Shown here: one piece after another, positions 33,177 through 42,440 of the stretch
How positions within the stretch are numbered: the stretch's first letter is position 1
Layout: each line of letters begins with the position of its first letter
Assembly (NCBI GenBank): GCA_019114005.1
Contig: DXGH01000041.1
Coordinates: 1 to 64,000 of the forward strand
Length of the DNA stretch: 64,000 nt
Source: Candidatus Acetatifactor stercoripullorum
Lineage (GTDB): Bacteria > Bacillota > Clostridia > Lachnospirales > Lachnospiraceae
Direction: 5' to 3'
The notes under the pieces: model-generated
Databases searched by the model: none
What the model was told of the DNA's origin: nothing
What the model saw: only the letters and a program-made list of their open reading frames with translations
Position numbers and translations under genes: made by a program

Positions 33177-34061
33177 ATGGCTTTTTGTATCATTACAGAT
33201 TCGGCCTCGGATATACCGGAGTGCGTGAAAAAGGAATATGGTCTTTATGTGATGCCCACCCCTGTGACCATAGAGGGTACGGATTACTTTGACGGAGAAA
33301 CGATTTTTCCGGACAAATTTTATGATATTCAGGCGTCGGGCAAGGATATCAAGACATATCACATCAGCCAGTATATGTTTGAGGAACATTTCCGCCCTTT
33401 TGCCGAGCGGGGAGATGAGGTGCTTTACATCTGCTTTTCCACTGGGATTGCGGGAACCTTCAATGCCGCCAATCTGGCGTATCAGGCGCTGAAGGAGGAG
33501 TTCCCTGAGTTTACCATGACGATCATCGACTCCAAATGCGCCTCTATTGGCTATGGTCTGGTGACGGAACGCCTGCTTCGGATGCAGAGAAACAAAGCGC
33601 CAAAGGAGCTTCTCATAGAGGCGGCTCATTTCTTCTGTGAGCACATGGAGCATGCGGTGACGGTATTCGGACTGGAATATTTGTTCAAGGGAGGACGGCT
33701 CAGCCGCACCTCCTTTCTGGCCGGAACCGTGCTGGACATCAAACCCATCATCATCGTGGATGAAAACGGTTCTCTGAAGGCTGTGGAAAAGGTGCGCGGC
33801 TGGAAGAAGGCCCAGAAGAGAATCCTGGATATGGTAGGTGAAAAGGGAAAGAATCTGGAAAATCAGGTAGTAGGAGCCTGCTTTGGCACAGACAAGGAGG
33901 CATTTGCCTTTTTGAAGGAGCAGCTTCGGGAGAGATACCATGTAAAGGATATTCTGGAGACCCAGGTAGGATGTGCTATCGGGGCGCATACGGGCCCCGG
34001 CATTCTGGGTATTGTGTTTTTAAACGACACAAGGGAGGCCTATGAGCCGTATCTGAAATAG
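33177..34061 (+). CDS. DegV family fatty-acid-binding protein
   Basis: The 294-residue protein begins IITDSASDIPE, the DegV hallmark, and has FSTGIAGTFNAANLA and the GGRLSRT motif in the middle. DegV/FakB proteins bind a fatty acid and present it to the FakA kinase; many paralogues exist in Clostridia. No fakA is seen here. It has its own promoter and is convergent with the feo operon. Confidence 0.93.
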   Translation: MAFCIITDSASDIPECVKKEYGLYVMPTPVTIEGTDYFDGETIFPDKFYDIQASGKDIKTYHISQYMFEEHFRPFAERGDEVLYICFSTGIAGTFNAANLAYQALKEEFPEFTMTIIDSKCASIGYGLVTERLLRMQRNKAPKELLIEAAHFFCEHMEHAVTVFGLEYLFKGGRLSRTSFLAGTVLDIKPIIIVDENGSLKAVEKVRGWKKAQKRILDMVGEKGKNLENQVVGACFGTDKEAFAFLKEQLRERYHVKDILETQVGCAIGAHTGPGILGIVFLNDTREAYEPYLK

Positions 34062-34077
34062 CAGATAAGGCCGGACG

Positions 34078-34470
34078 CTATCTCTCAAAGGGCTGCTTTT
34101 GAAAAGCGGCATGCTCCTTTTGCAGTTCGCCGTAAAGCTGTCTTGGATTCCAGAATATATTGTTGGGCGTCAGGACGGCCTTTAAGGCGATGGGGGCAAT
34201 CTGCAGTTCCCTGTATTTCTTTAAAAAGCGGTCCAGGGCCTGGGAATCCATACCGGAGAAAACCATCATTTCCGCAGGAAATTCCGCTCCTGTATCAGGC
34301 GTGTTGGACAGAGGGATTCCCTGTATTTTCGCCAGAGCGCCCAGTGTTTCGCCGTACTGCTTTTTTTCTATGAAAATCATTTGGATTCCCATTGACAGGC
34401 ACAGCTTTGAAAGCTGGGCCTGTTTTTCTCTATCTACATGGAACAATAATATTTTCTGCTGGTTTTTCAT
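34078..34470 (-). CDS. DUF3783 family protein in the feo operon
   Basis: The 130-residue cytoplasmic protein starts MKNQQKILLFHVDREKQAQL and ends with a conserved helical part (LTPNNIFWNPRQLYGELQKEH). It resembles the DUF3783 family, whose function is unknown. ATG at 34470 is chosen because GGAAGCAGTC lies just upstream; the open frame continues far into feoB but without support. It is the third gene after feoA and feoB with a 44-base gap, which hints at a role in iron handling. Confidence 0.7.
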   Translation of the reverse strand: MKNQQKILLFHVDREKQAQLSKLCLSMGIQMIFIEKKQYGETLGALAKIQGIPLSNTPDTGAEFPAEMMVFSGMDSQALDRFLKKYRELQIAPIALKAVLTPNNIFWNPRQLYGELQKEHAAFQKQPFER

Positions 34471-34514
34471 GACTGCTTCCTTTCGCTGCATCTTTTCTAT
34501 AGTATAGCACATTT

Positions 34515-36374
34515 TTACGGTGCGGGGAGAAAAAAAGCGGCAGTCTGTGCAAAGAGGATGCAGAGGAGAACGCCGAAGAGGGTGGGCAGCAGAAAGGCAG
34601 CGGCGGTCCATTTCAGGCTTCCGGTTTCCCTTTTTATGGAGAGGAGGGTTGTAAGGCAGGGCCAGTGAAACAGGGTAAAAAGGCAGGTACATACAGCCGT
34701 GCCAAGGCTCCATCCGTTTTCCGAGAGAATGGCCCTTAACAGATTGGGGTCGTTTATTTCCTGAAGGCTTCCCTGCTCTAAATAGGTCATCAGCATGATG
34801 GGAATTACAATTTCATTGGCAGGCATTCCCAACAGGAAGGACAAAAGGATTACCCCATCCAGACCCATCAGACGGGCAAAGGGGTCCAGAAAGGAGGCAG
34901 CAATGGACAAAAGAGAGCGGGAATCCACCGTAAGGTTTGCCATGCACCATAAAAGAGCGCCTGCAGGAACGGCGGCGCATAGGGCCCGCCGCAGGGTAGA
35001 AAGGGTTCTGTCCAAAAGAGAACGCAGGATGACCTTCAGAATCTGGGGACGTCTGTAGGGAGGCAGCTCCAGTACAAAGGAGGAGGGCATTCCCTTTAAC
35101 AGGGTGGCGGAAAGCAGTCTTGAGGCCAGAAAGGTCATGAGCACCCCGAGCAAAAGGAAGCCGGTAAGACAGAGCGCCGCAAGGAGGGAGGAGGCTGCTT
35201 TGCCAAAGAAGGAGGAGCCGCCTGGGCCTGTAAAGTATAGGGCGATCAAGGTGACCAGGATGGGAAAACGGCCGTTGCAGGGCACAAAGCTGTTGGTGAG
35301 CAGGGCAATGAGCCGTTCTCTGGGAGAGTCGATAATTCTGCAGCCTAAAACCCCCACGCAGTTGCAGCCAAAGCCCATGGCCATGGTAAGGGCCTGTTTG
35401 CCGCAGGCACGGCATTTCTGAAAGTAATAATCCAGATTGTAGGCAATTCTCGGCAGGTATCCGGAATCCTCCAACAGGGTAAAGAGAGGAAAAAAAATGA
35501 CCATAGGAGGAAGCATGACGGAAACCACCCAGGACAGCACCCGAAAGACTCCTTCCAGCAGAAAATCCGAAAGGAGGGGGGAAACCTGAAGCTTTGATAA
35601 CAGATGGGACAGGCCTTCTTCCAGCATCAGGAAAAGCTGTGAGAGCAGGCTTGAGGGATAATTGGCTCCGGTCACGGTAATCCAGAAAATGAGAGACAAA
35701 AGAAGCAGCATTGCAAGAAAGCCTGTATATCTGCCTGTAAGGATTTTGTCCAGCTTCCGATCCTTTTTCCGATAGTCCGCATTTTCGAGGAAGGTGACCT
35801 GGGAGGCGATGGAGGAGGCGGCTGTGGCAAGCTGATCCGGGGAGGGAAGGGGAGTTTTTTGCAATGAGTCCTTTTCCCTCTGCTTTTTTTCCAGCAGCAG
35901 ATGATCCAGACGTCCGCTCAGCTCCGCAAGCCCTTGACGCTGTCTGGCGGCCGTGCCTGAAACCGGAAAGCCAAGCAGCTTTTCCAAAAGGGCCAGATCA
36001 ATATGAATCCCCTTTTTGGCCGCTTCGTCCATGAGATTGACGCAAAGCATCACCGAGGGACAGTGAAAAGAGACCTGGAGGGCAAGCAGGAGATTGCGTT
36101 CCAGGCAGGAGGCGTCGCAGACCACAATAACGGCGTCGGGGTTTTCCTCTAAAAGAAAATCCCTTGTGACCTCTTCCTCTGCGGAATGAGGGGTCAGGGA
36201 ATAGGCTCCGGGCAAATCCACCAGCTCACAGGAGAAATGCTTTGTTTCAAAGAAGCCTCTTGCGCTTGTGACGGTTTTTCCGGGCCAGTTTCCTGTATGC
36301 TGTTTCAGACCGGTGAGAGCGTTGAATACCGTACTTTTGCCTACGTTTGGATTACCGGCGAGAGCGATGATCAT
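34515..36374 (-). CDS. feoB: Ferrous iron transporter FeoB
   Basis: The 619-residue membrane protein has an N-terminal G domain (G1 GNPNVGKST, G3 DLPGAYSL, G4 NLMDEA), a helical GDI-like linker, and a membrane part with Gate and core motifs (MGFGCNCVGVLGCRIIDSP, VPCNGRFPILVTL). It takes up Fe2+. It is somewhat shorter than the 660-700 residues of many FeoB proteins. The ATG overlaps the feoA stop (ATGA), so the two are translated together. Confidence 0.97.
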   Translation of the reverse strand: MIIALAGNPNVGKSTVFNALTGLKQHTGNWPGKTVTSARGFFETKHFSCELVDLPGAYSLTPHSAEEEVTRDFLLEENPDAVIVVCDASCLERNLLLALQVSFHCPSVMLCVNLMDEAAKKGIHIDLALLEKLLGFPVSGTAARQRQGLAELSGRLDHLLLEKKQREKDSLQKTPLPSPDQLATAASSIASQVTFLENADYRKKDRKLDKILTGRYTGFLAMLLLLSLIFWITVTGANYPSSLLSQLFLMLEEGLSHLLSKLQVSPLLSDFLLEGVFRVLSWVVSVMLPPMVIFFPLFTLLEDSGYLPRIAYNLDYYFQKCRACGKQALTMAMGFGCNCVGVLGCRIIDSPRERLIALLTNSFVPCNGRFPILVTLIALYFTGPGGSSFFGKAASSLLAALCLTGFLLLGVLMTFLASRLLSATLLKGMPSSFVLELPPYRRPQILKVILRSLLDRTLSTLRRALCAAVPAGALLWCMANLTVDSRSLLSIAASFLDPFARLMGLDGVILLSFLLGMPANEIVIPIMLMTYLEQGSLQEINDPNLLRAILSENGWSLGTAVCTCLFTLFHWPCLTTLLSIKRETGSLKWTAAAFLLPTLFGVLLCILFAQTAAFFLPAP

Positions 36375-36625
36375 GACGTAACCTCCTGAATGAAAATATG
36401 GCGGCTGTCCGCGTTTCTCAGCGCAACGACGCAGCCCCGCAGAAGAAAGGCTTTTGGGTCCTTATGGGAGCTTTCTCCTTCGCAGGTGATAAGGGAATCC
36501 TTTACAAAGCCCATGTCAAGCAGGCGCTGTCTCATATGCTCTTCACATTGGATGGAAAGGATTCTGCCGGATTTCCCCGGCGCCAGGGTGTCCAGGGAAC
36601 AATAGGAATTTGTGTCTTTTTTCAT
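36371..36625 (-). CDS. feoA: FeoA domain protein
   Basis: The 84-residue protein has the SH3-like FeoA fold: LDTLAPGKSGRILSIQCEEH, MRQRLLDMGFVKDSLI and GCVVALRNADSRHIFI. FeoA binds FeoB and supports iron uptake. ATG at 36625 gives the usual length; the open frame extends 23 codons upstream. It is the first gene of feoA-feoB-DUF3783 and divergent from the phosphofructokinase gene. Confidence 0.92.
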   Translation of the reverse strand: MKKDTNSYCSLDTLAPGKSGRILSIQCEEHMRQRLLDMGFVKDSLITCEGESSHKDPKAFLLRGCVVALRNADSRHIFIQEVTS

Positions 36626-36707
36626 CTTAGCGCTGCCTTTGCACATTTTTCTCCGGAAAGCGGAGCAGTTATGGTATTCTATGCGCTGAAACAAGTAATT
36701 GATACGG

Positions 36708-36737
36708 TAGACAATTCCTTTTTGCCAATGCTATAAT
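36708..36737 (+). promoter_or_regulatory. Promoter of the phosphofructokinase gene
   Basis: TAGACA at 36708-36713 and TATAAT at 36732-36737 with an 18-base spacer. Confidence 0.6.
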
Positions 36738-36760
36738 GAACAAAAAAGGAGGACAGGAAA

Positions 36761-37996
36761 GTGAAGCGTATGGGGAATGTAGTGGTAGGGCAGTCCGGCG
36801 GGCCCACCGCTGTGATCAACGGGTCGGTTTTAGGAGTTTATCAGGCGGCAAAAGAGCTGGGAGCGGATCATGTCTATGGCATGGTGCATGGGATTCAGGG
36901 ATTTTTGGAGAAAAATCTCATCTGTCTGGAGGATTATCTGGAAAGCGGTATGGGAAGGGAGCTTTTGCGCAGGACGCCATCGGCCTTCCTGGGAACCTGC
37001 CGTTATAAGCTGCCGCAGATTGCAGGCAATGAAGCGGTCTATGAGCAGGTGTTTGCCGTAATGGAGGAATACCAGATTGAAGCCTTTTTTTACATTGGTG
37101 GAAACGACTCCATGGATACGGTGAAAATGCTGTCCGATTATGCAGCCTCCCATGGAAAGAGCCAGCGGTTTGTGGGGATTCCAAAGACGGTGGACAATGA
37201 TCTTCCGGTGACGGATCACTGTCCCGGCTACGGCTCTGCAGCCAAATATATCGCTGCATCCATGAAGGAGGTCATAAGGGATGTGCAGTCCACAGGTCTT
37301 ACAAAGCCCACGGTTTTGATTGTGGAGATCATGGGACGGCATGCGGGCTGGCTGGCGGCTGCGGCTGCCCTTGCAAAGGGGGAGGACTGCGATGGAGCGG
37401 ATGCGATTTATCTTCCCGAGAGAGTGTTTGACCCGGAGGATTTTCTTTCCCATATCCGTGCCGTGGCAGAGACAAAAAACACAGTGGTGATTGCGGTTTC
37501 AGAGGGGATCAGGCTTGGGGACGGAAGATTCGTCTGCGAGCTTTCCGGAGGTGCGGACAGCGTGGACGTGTTTGGACATAAGCAGCTTTCCGGCTGTGGG
37601 CTGACACTGGCGGAAATGGTAAAGAGCCAGACCGGATTTAAGGCCCGGGCGATAGAATTGTCAACACTGCAGCGCTCCGCTGCGCATCTTGCCTCCCTTA
37701 CGGATGCAGATGAGGCGAGAGAGGCGGGGTATCATGGGGTTATGGCGGCGGCAGAGGGCCGCACAGGCGTCATGACGGTGCTTCGCAGACTGCAGGACAG
37801 GCCTTATCTGTGCAGCGTGGATGTGCATGACATTCATACCATTGCAAATCAGGAAAAGACAGTGCCCAAAGAATGGATTACAGAGGATGGAAGGGGGCTT
37901 ACGGAGGAATTTATACAATATGCACGGCCCCTGATTATGGGAGAGCTCCAGCCCCTGTATATCGACGGACTGCCCGGTCATTTGGTGCGAAAATAA
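36761..37996 (+). CDS. Phosphofructokinase, PPi-dependent type
   Basis: The 411-residue enzyme phosphorylates fructose 6-phosphate. The nucleotide/PPi site reads IGGNDSMDTV with Asp where ATP enzymes have Gly-104, and the catalytic loop reads PKTVDNDLP with Lys where ATP enzymes have Gly-124. These two changes are the known signature of pyrophosphate-dependent enzymes. The start is GTG at 36761 with AAGGAGG 8 bases upstream. It probably works in glycolysis or the reversible PPi pathway of anaerobes. Confidence 0.9.
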   Translation: MKRMGNVVVGQSGGPTAVINGSVLGVYQAAKELGADHVYGMVHGIQGFLEKNLICLEDYLESGMGRELLRRTPSAFLGTCRYKLPQIAGNEAVYEQVFAVMEEYQIEAFFYIGGNDSMDTVKMLSDYAASHGKSQRFVGIPKTVDNDLPVTDHCPGYGSAAKYIAASMKEVIRDVQSTGLTKPTVLIVEIMGRHAGWLAAAAALAKGEDCDGADAIYLPERVFDPEDFLSHIRAVAETKNTVVIAVSEGIRLGDGRFVCELSGGADSVDVFGHKQLSGCGLTLAEMVKSQTGFKARAIELSTLQRSAAHLASLTDADEAREAGYHGVMAAAEGRTGVMTVLRRLQDRPYLCSVDVHDIHTIANQEKTVPKEWITEDGRGLTEEFIQYARPLIMGELQPLYIDGLPGHLVRK

Positions 37997-37997
37997 T

Positions 37998-38022
37998 ACG
38001 GAAGGCTGGAAAGCCTTCCGTA
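37998..38022. terminator. Terminator between pfk and the CYTH gene
   Basis: TACGGAAGGCT and AGCCTTCCGTA form an 11-bp stem with a short loop between two convergent genes. Confidence 0.75.
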
Positions 38023-38026
38023 TGAT

Positions 38027-38518
38027 TCAGGAAATCTGCAGCGCCATATAGGAATTGTGATACTCTTTGTCGTAGGTGACTTCTCTGTCGAACCAATCGG
38101 GAGGCACAAAGGATTCGGCGGCTTCTCTGCTGCCGAATTCCACCTCCGCCATAATAAGAGGGGCGAAGGGCGGATCGAACACGTCCAGCTCAATGGTAAG
38201 GCTGTAATCAGCGGGGGGCACGGGAAATCCTGGTTTAAAGCCGGGATGGTTTAAGGGAATCAGGTAGCGCTTTTTGGAAATAATGTTTCCATCGGCTTTT
38301 GCCCGCAGATGATAATAGGCTTCCTTATTTAAAGGAAGATTGCTCTCCTCCCTGGCCATCATGCCGTTTCCTTTGTAGGTCATATAATATTCGTCATCCT
38401 GTTTGCGCACGCGGACAACTGGGTTTACATTCAGATAGGCCTGCTCGATATGGTGGCAGGGATAGCTTTCCAGATTTTCGGGAAGCTTTTTGATTGTATA
38501 TTTACGTTCTATTTCCAT
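38027..38518 (-). CDS. CYTH domain protein (triphosphate tunnel metalloenzyme)
   Basis: The 163-residue protein opens with MEIERKYTI, the EXEXK motif of CYTH enzymes, and has VVRVRKQDDEYYMTYKG, LTIELDVF and MAEVEFGS with the alternating basic and acidic residues that line the triphosphate tunnel. Members hydrolyse inorganic or nucleoside triphosphates. TGGAGGTACA stands before ATG. It is divergent from the DJ-1 gene. Confidence 0.9.
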   Translation of the reverse strand: MEIERKYTIKKLPENLESYPCHHIEQAYLNVNPVVRVRKQDDEYYMTYKGNGMMAREESNLPLNKEAYYHLRAKADGNIISKKRYLIPLNHPGFKPGFPVPPADYSLTIELDVFDPPFAPLIMAEVEFGSREAAESFVPPDWFDREVTYDKEYHNSYMALQIS

Positions 38519-38573
38519 ATTGTACCTCCATGGATTTAGTATATCATATTTTTTATCAAATCAAAGTAAAGAA

Positions 38574-38602
38574 TTGAAAAAAAAGGAACAAGTGTGTATA
38601 CT
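38574..38602 (+). promoter_or_regulatory. Promoter of the DJ-1/PfpI gene
   Basis: TTGAAA at 38574-38579 and TATACT at 38597-38602 are 17 bases apart, 25 bases before ATG at 38628, which rules out the longer upstream frame. Confidence 0.7.
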
Positions 38603-38627
38603 GTTTTCAGAAATGGAGGTAGACGCA

Positions 38628-39197
38628 ATGAAACGAATTGCAATTTTTTTCGCAGAGGGCTATGAGGAGATAGAAGGGCTGACCGTTGTAGACATCTGCA
38701 GAAGATGCGGACTGGCCATCGATATGGTGTCCATTACGGAGCAAAAGCAGGTGAAGGGCTCCCACGGCATTCTGGTGGAAATGGATAAGACCTGGTCCCA
38801 GGCAGACTTTGCAGAGTATGATATGCTGGTGCTTCCTGGCGGCGGAGACGGGACGAAGAATCTGGAGGCCTGCCAGGCCCTTATGGAGCAGGTAGACGCC
38901 TTTTACGCTTCCGGCAAATATGTGGCGGCGATCTGCGCGGCCCCCAGCATTTTGGGACACAGAGGCATTCTGAAAGGAAGAAGGGCGTGCAGCTATCCGG
39001 GCTTTGAAAGCCATCTTGCTGGAGCTCTGGTGACCAAGGAACCGGTGGAGGTGGATGGGAATGTAATCACCTCCAGAGGCATGGGGACCTCAATTCCTTT
39101 TGCGCTGGCCATTGCCGGGGTGTTCTGCGGCAGACAAAAGGCTGAGCAGATGGCGGAAGCCATTGTGTACAGGGAGAGCGGGGAGGATAGACCCTAA
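38628..39197 (+). CDS. DJ-1/PfpI family protein
   Basis: The 189-residue protein has the DJ-1 layout: acid residue in [29 protein letters not shown], and the nucleophile Cys in [11 protein letters not shown]. Members act as deglycases, chaperones or peptidases; the exact activity is not known. ATG at 38628 follows GGAGGTAGACGC. It may begin an operon with the three genes that follow on the same strand. Confidence 0.93.
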   Translation: MKRIAIFFAEGYEEIEGLTVVDICRRCGLAIDMVSITEQKQVKGSHGILVEMDKTWSQADFAEYDMLVLPGGGDGTKNLEACQALMEQVDAFYASGKYVAAICAAPSILGHRGILKGRRACSYPGFESHLAGALVTKEPVEVDGNVITSRGMGTSIPFALAIAGVFCGRQKAEQMAEAIVYRESGEDRP

Positions 39198-39226
39198 GGG
39201 ATGTCCGCCCGGGGAAACAGGGAGTC

Positions 39227-40174
39227 ATGGCGATGGAAAAAGAAGCAAAAATATATGTGGCAGGTCATCGGGGAATGGTAGGAAGCGCCATCTGCCGGGC
39301 CCTGTCAAAAAACGGATATCAAAATCTGTTAACAAAAAGCCACAGTGAGCTGAATCTGTGCAGGCAGGAGGAGGTGGAGGCCTTCTTTGCAAAAGAGAGG
39401 CCGGACTATGTGTTTTTGGCCGCCGCAAAGGTGGGAGGCATTTTGGCAAACAGCCAGGCCCAGGCTGACTTTATGTATGAAAATATGATGCTGGAGATGA
39501 ATGTGATTCATGCGGCATGGCAGAATGGGTGCAAAAAGCTCTTATTTTTGGGGAGCAGCTGCATTTATCCCCGTATGGCCCCCCAGCCCATGAAGGAGGA
39601 TTGTCTGCTCACCTCGAAGCTGGAGGAAACAAACGAGGCCTATGCGCTGGCGAAGATTTCAGGCTTAAAATACTGTGAATATTTAAACCGCCAGTACGGC
39701 ACTGATTATATCAGCGTGATGCCTACCAATCTGTACGGTCCAAACGACAATTACCATCCCACCCACAGCCATGTGCTTCCTGCGCTGATACGCAGGTTTC
39801 ATGAGGCCAAGGAGGCGGGGGCTGACGAGGTGGTCTGCTGGGGAACCGGCACGCCTCTCAGGGAATTTATGTATGTGGACGATCTGGCGGACGCCTGTGT
39901 ATTTCTGATGAATACCTACAGCGGAAACGAGACGGTAAATCTGGGAACCGGAAAGGAGCTGACAATCAAGGAGCTGACTGAGCTGGTGGCCCGGGTGGTG
40001 GGATACACGGGAACGATCAAGTGGGATACCTCAAAGCCTGACGGCACACCCAGAAAGCTGTTGGATGTGAGCAAGCTGGAGCGTCTGGGCTACCATTATA
40101 CCACGGAGCTTGAGGAGGGAATCCGCCTGACCTATGAGGATTTTCTGAACAACCCCATGCGGGCGGAGCGTTAA
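39227..40174 (+). CDS. fcl: GDP-L-fucose synthase
   Basis: This 315-residue NADPH-dependent epimerase/reductase converts GDP-4-keto-6-deoxymannose to GDP-L-fucose. It has the Rossmann motif [21 protein letters not shown], catalytic SSCIYP with Ser, and [13 protein letters not shown] with the Tyr-x3-Lys pair. CAGGGAGTC precedes ATG; a second ATG two codons on is possible. The partner GDP-mannose dehydratase (gmd) is not adjacent, which is unusual. Confidence 0.94.
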   Translation: MAMEKEAKIYVAGHRGMVGSAICRALSKNGYQNLLTKSHSELNLCRQEEVEAFFAKERPDYVFLAAAKVGGILANSQAQADFMYENMMLEMNVIHAAWQNGCKKLLFLGSSCIYPRMAPQPMKEDCLLTSKLEETNEAYALAKISGLKYCEYLNRQYGTDYISVMPTNLYGPNDNYHPTHSHVLPALIRRFHEAKEAGADEVVCWGTGTPLREFMYVDDLADACVFLMNTYSGNETVNLGTGKELTIKELTELVARVVGYTGTIKWDTSKPDGTPRKLLDVSKLERLGYHYTTELEEGIRLTYEDFLNNPMRAER

Positions 40175-40191
40175 GGCAGAGGCGAAGCCCA

Positions 40192-41517
40192 ATGGAGAAT
40201 GGGAAAGGGATAAAGCAGGCTATGAAGGAAAATCAAAGGTGTGCGAGGGAGCTGCTGGCTTTTATTGAGAAAAGTCCCAGCAGCTTCCATGTGGTGGAAA
40301 ATATCAGGGAGGCGCTCTCTAACCAGGGCTTTGAGGAGCTTTTGGAGACCCAGGAATGGCAGATTCAGCCCGGCGGCAATTATTACGTCATAAGAAACGG
40401 CTCCTCCATCATTGCCCTTCAGATTCCGGAAAATACCGGATGGAAAGGATTTCATATAACGGCCTCCCATAGTGACTCGCCCTCCTTTCGGGTGAAGGAG
40501 GAGCCGGAAATTTGTGTGGAAGGGCATTATGTGAAGCTGAACACGGAAAGGTACGGCGGCATGATTTTGTCCACATGGATGGACAGAGCCCTGTCCGTGG
40601 CGGGCCGCGTTGCTTTCTGGGACGAAGAAAAGGGGGAGGTATCCACCAGGCTGGTGAACATTGACAGAGACCTTTTCGTAATTCCCAGTGTGGCAATTCA
40701 CTTAAACCGTGACATAAACAAAGGGGTGGAATACAATCCCCAGAAGGATATGCTGCCCCTGTTTGCAGAAGGAGGCAGCGACGGGGGAAAGGGCCTTTTG
40801 CGAAAAGAGCTGGCCAGGGCTGCACAGGTAAAGGAGGAGGAAATTCTGGGACAGGATATCTTTCTTTACGTCAGGGAAAAGGGGAAAATCCTTGGGGCTA
40901 AGGAGGAATTTGTGCTTTCTCCCAGACTGGACGACCTACAGTGCGTGTACGCTTCTCTGAGGGCTTTTTTGGAGAGCAGGCCGAAAAATTACATTAATCT
41001 GTGTGTGGTGTTTGACAACGAGGAGGTAGGCAGCGGCACAAAGCAGGGGGCGGATTCCACCTTTTTGGAGGATACGCTGTTTCGTGCTGCAAAGGGGCTT
41101 GGCCTGGGAAGGGAGGGACTTCTTTCCATGATCGCCGGAAGCTTTTTCATTTCGGCGGATAACGCCCATGGGGTTCATCCCAATCATCCGGAGCTCTCCG
41201 ACCCTACCAGCCGCCCCTATTTAAACGGCGGAATTGTGATCAAATATCACGGAGGCCAAAAATATGCCACAGATGCGGTATCTGCCGCAAAAATGAAGCA
41301 TATCTGCAGTCAGGCAAAGGTTCCCTGGCAGACCTATGCAAACCGCTCCGATATACTGGGCGGCTCTACCCTGGGAAATCTGTCTGAGGCTCATGTGTCC
41401 TTATCCTGCGTGGATATCGGACTGCCCCAGCTTGCCATGCACTCTGCAGTGGAAACGGCAGGAGTGCGGGATACGGAATATGCGGTAAAGGCCCTGAAGC
41501 AGTTTTGGCAGGAATAG
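40192..41517 (+). CDS. M18 family aminopeptidase
   Basis: The 441-residue metallopeptidase shows the M18 motifs: ITASHSDSPSFRV (first zinc His), LDDLQCVYA, FDNEEVGSGTKQGADS (catalytic Glu) and SADNAHGVHPNHPE. It removes N-terminal, often acidic, amino acids in the cytoplasm as a large homo-oligomer. It lies 17 bases after fcl and may share its transcript. Confidence 0.94.
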   Translation: MENGKGIKQAMKENQRCARELLAFIEKSPSSFHVVENIREALSNQGFEELLETQEWQIQPGGNYYVIRNGSSIIALQIPENTGWKGFHITASHSDSPSFRVKEEPEICVEGHYVKLNTERYGGMILSTWMDRALSVAGRVAFWDEEKGEVSTRLVNIDRDLFVIPSVAIHLNRDINKGVEYNPQKDMLPLFAEGGSDGGKGLLRKELARAAQVKEEEILGQDIFLYVREKGKILGAKEEFVLSPRLDDLQCVYASLRAFLESRPKNYINLCVVFDNEEVGSGTKQGADSTFLEDTLFRAAKGLGLGREGLLSMIAGSFFISADNAHGVHPNHPELSDPTSRPYLNGGIVIKYHGGQKYATDAVSAAKMKHICSQAKVPWQTYANRSDILGGSTLGNLSEAHVSLSCVDIGLPQLAMHSAVETAGVRDTEYAVKALKQFWQE

Positions 41518-41595
41518 AAAAAACAAAGCACAGGGGAAGGAATAAAAGGGAAGCTGAATAAAAAAGAAGAAGGAAGAAAGCAGGAGGATGGCATT

Positions 41596-41991
41596 ATGTA
41601 TGAAATGAAACCGGAATACTTTATTGGAATTGACTTGATCGACGAGGAGCACAAGCAGATATTTGCCTATGCCAACGAGGCCTATGAGCTGCTCCATGAG
41701 GAATTTACGCCGGATAAATATGATAATATTTCCGATATTCTTGAAAAACTCAGGGAATATACGAAAAAGCATTTTGCCGATGAGGAGGCTTATATGGAGT
41801 CCATCCATTACAAGAGGCTTTTCACACAGAAGGTGCAGCACCAGGCTTTCATTGAAAAGCTGGAAGAATTTGACCTGGAGCACATGCAGGATGCGGAGGA
41901 TCAGGATCAGCAGATTATGAATATATTGAATTTTCTTACAGACTGGCTGATCAATCACATTCTCCATGTGGACGGCCTCATCGGAAAGTAA
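41596..41991 (+). CDS. Bacteriohemerythrin
   Basis: The 131-residue four-helix protein has the diiron ligands of hemerythrin: IDEEHKQI, the HFADEEAYM pair (His and Glu), HQAFIEKL and the final HILHVDGLIG (His and Asp). It binds oxygen or shuttles it to protective enzymes and is common in anaerobes. AGGAGGATGGCATT precedes ATG. A very long hairpin follows. Confidence 0.94.
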   Translation: MYEMKPEYFIGIDLIDEEHKQIFAYANEAYELLHEEFTPDKYDNISDILEKLREYTKKHFADEEAYMESIHYKRLFTQKVQHQAFIEKLEEFDLEHMQDAEDQDQQIMNILNFLTDWLINHILHVDGLIGK

Positions 41992-41997
41992 GCAAAA

Positions 41998-42066
41998 GGA
42001 ACGCCAAAAACCCCTTGTGCCAAGAGACCATGCCAGCCTCCCGGTACAAGGGGTTTTTGGCGTTCC
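41998..42066. terminator. Long hairpin terminator with 21-bp perfect stem
   Basis: The 21 bases at 41998-42018 (starting GGAACGCCAAAAACC) are exactly complementary to 42046-42066. The stem is much longer than a normal terminator and contains AAAAA/TTTTT inside. Confidence 0.8.
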
Positions 42067-42440
42067 TTTGACATTATTTTAAATTTATAGTTGACGAAAA
42101 CATGGTAAGAAGTTAAAATAAAAGGCAAGTTGTTAAATAATAGCCGAATAATTATACATTTGTATCTTGAGTGATTGTGTAGGGAATTATGGATTGGGGA
42201 ATAAGATATTGCTTTTGCTTTTTGGGATGAGCAAAACTGGCATAGTTCTAGCATCTATGTATATTTCTTCTACATATCTATTATCAAGTAAAGATTCTAA
42301 AAGTTGGGTGGTGGGGGCTATTTCTTGTAAATTCCAGAAAAATTTATTTTTGTCAAGGCCATGAAGGTTTATTCTGCGTGTATGAAAAGCTGGAGGACGC
42401 TAATAAGCCATTCTATTTTCTTTAATGTGGCAACGGGGAA
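42067..42440 (+). other. AT-rich gap with remains of a 5' coding end
   Basis: No complete gene is supported. The frame of the large gene that follows stays open from 42252 to a TAA at 42423-42425, and its last 20 codons read protein-like (GLFCVYEKLEDANKPFYFL) before the stop. This suggests a decayed or replaced 5' end. No promoter or ribosome site is convincing. Confidence 0.45.

Noticed and set aside
42167-42364. 65-codon open frame
   Set aside because: It starts at TTG without a ribosome site and has no recognisable feature; the stretch is better seen as decayed sequence.
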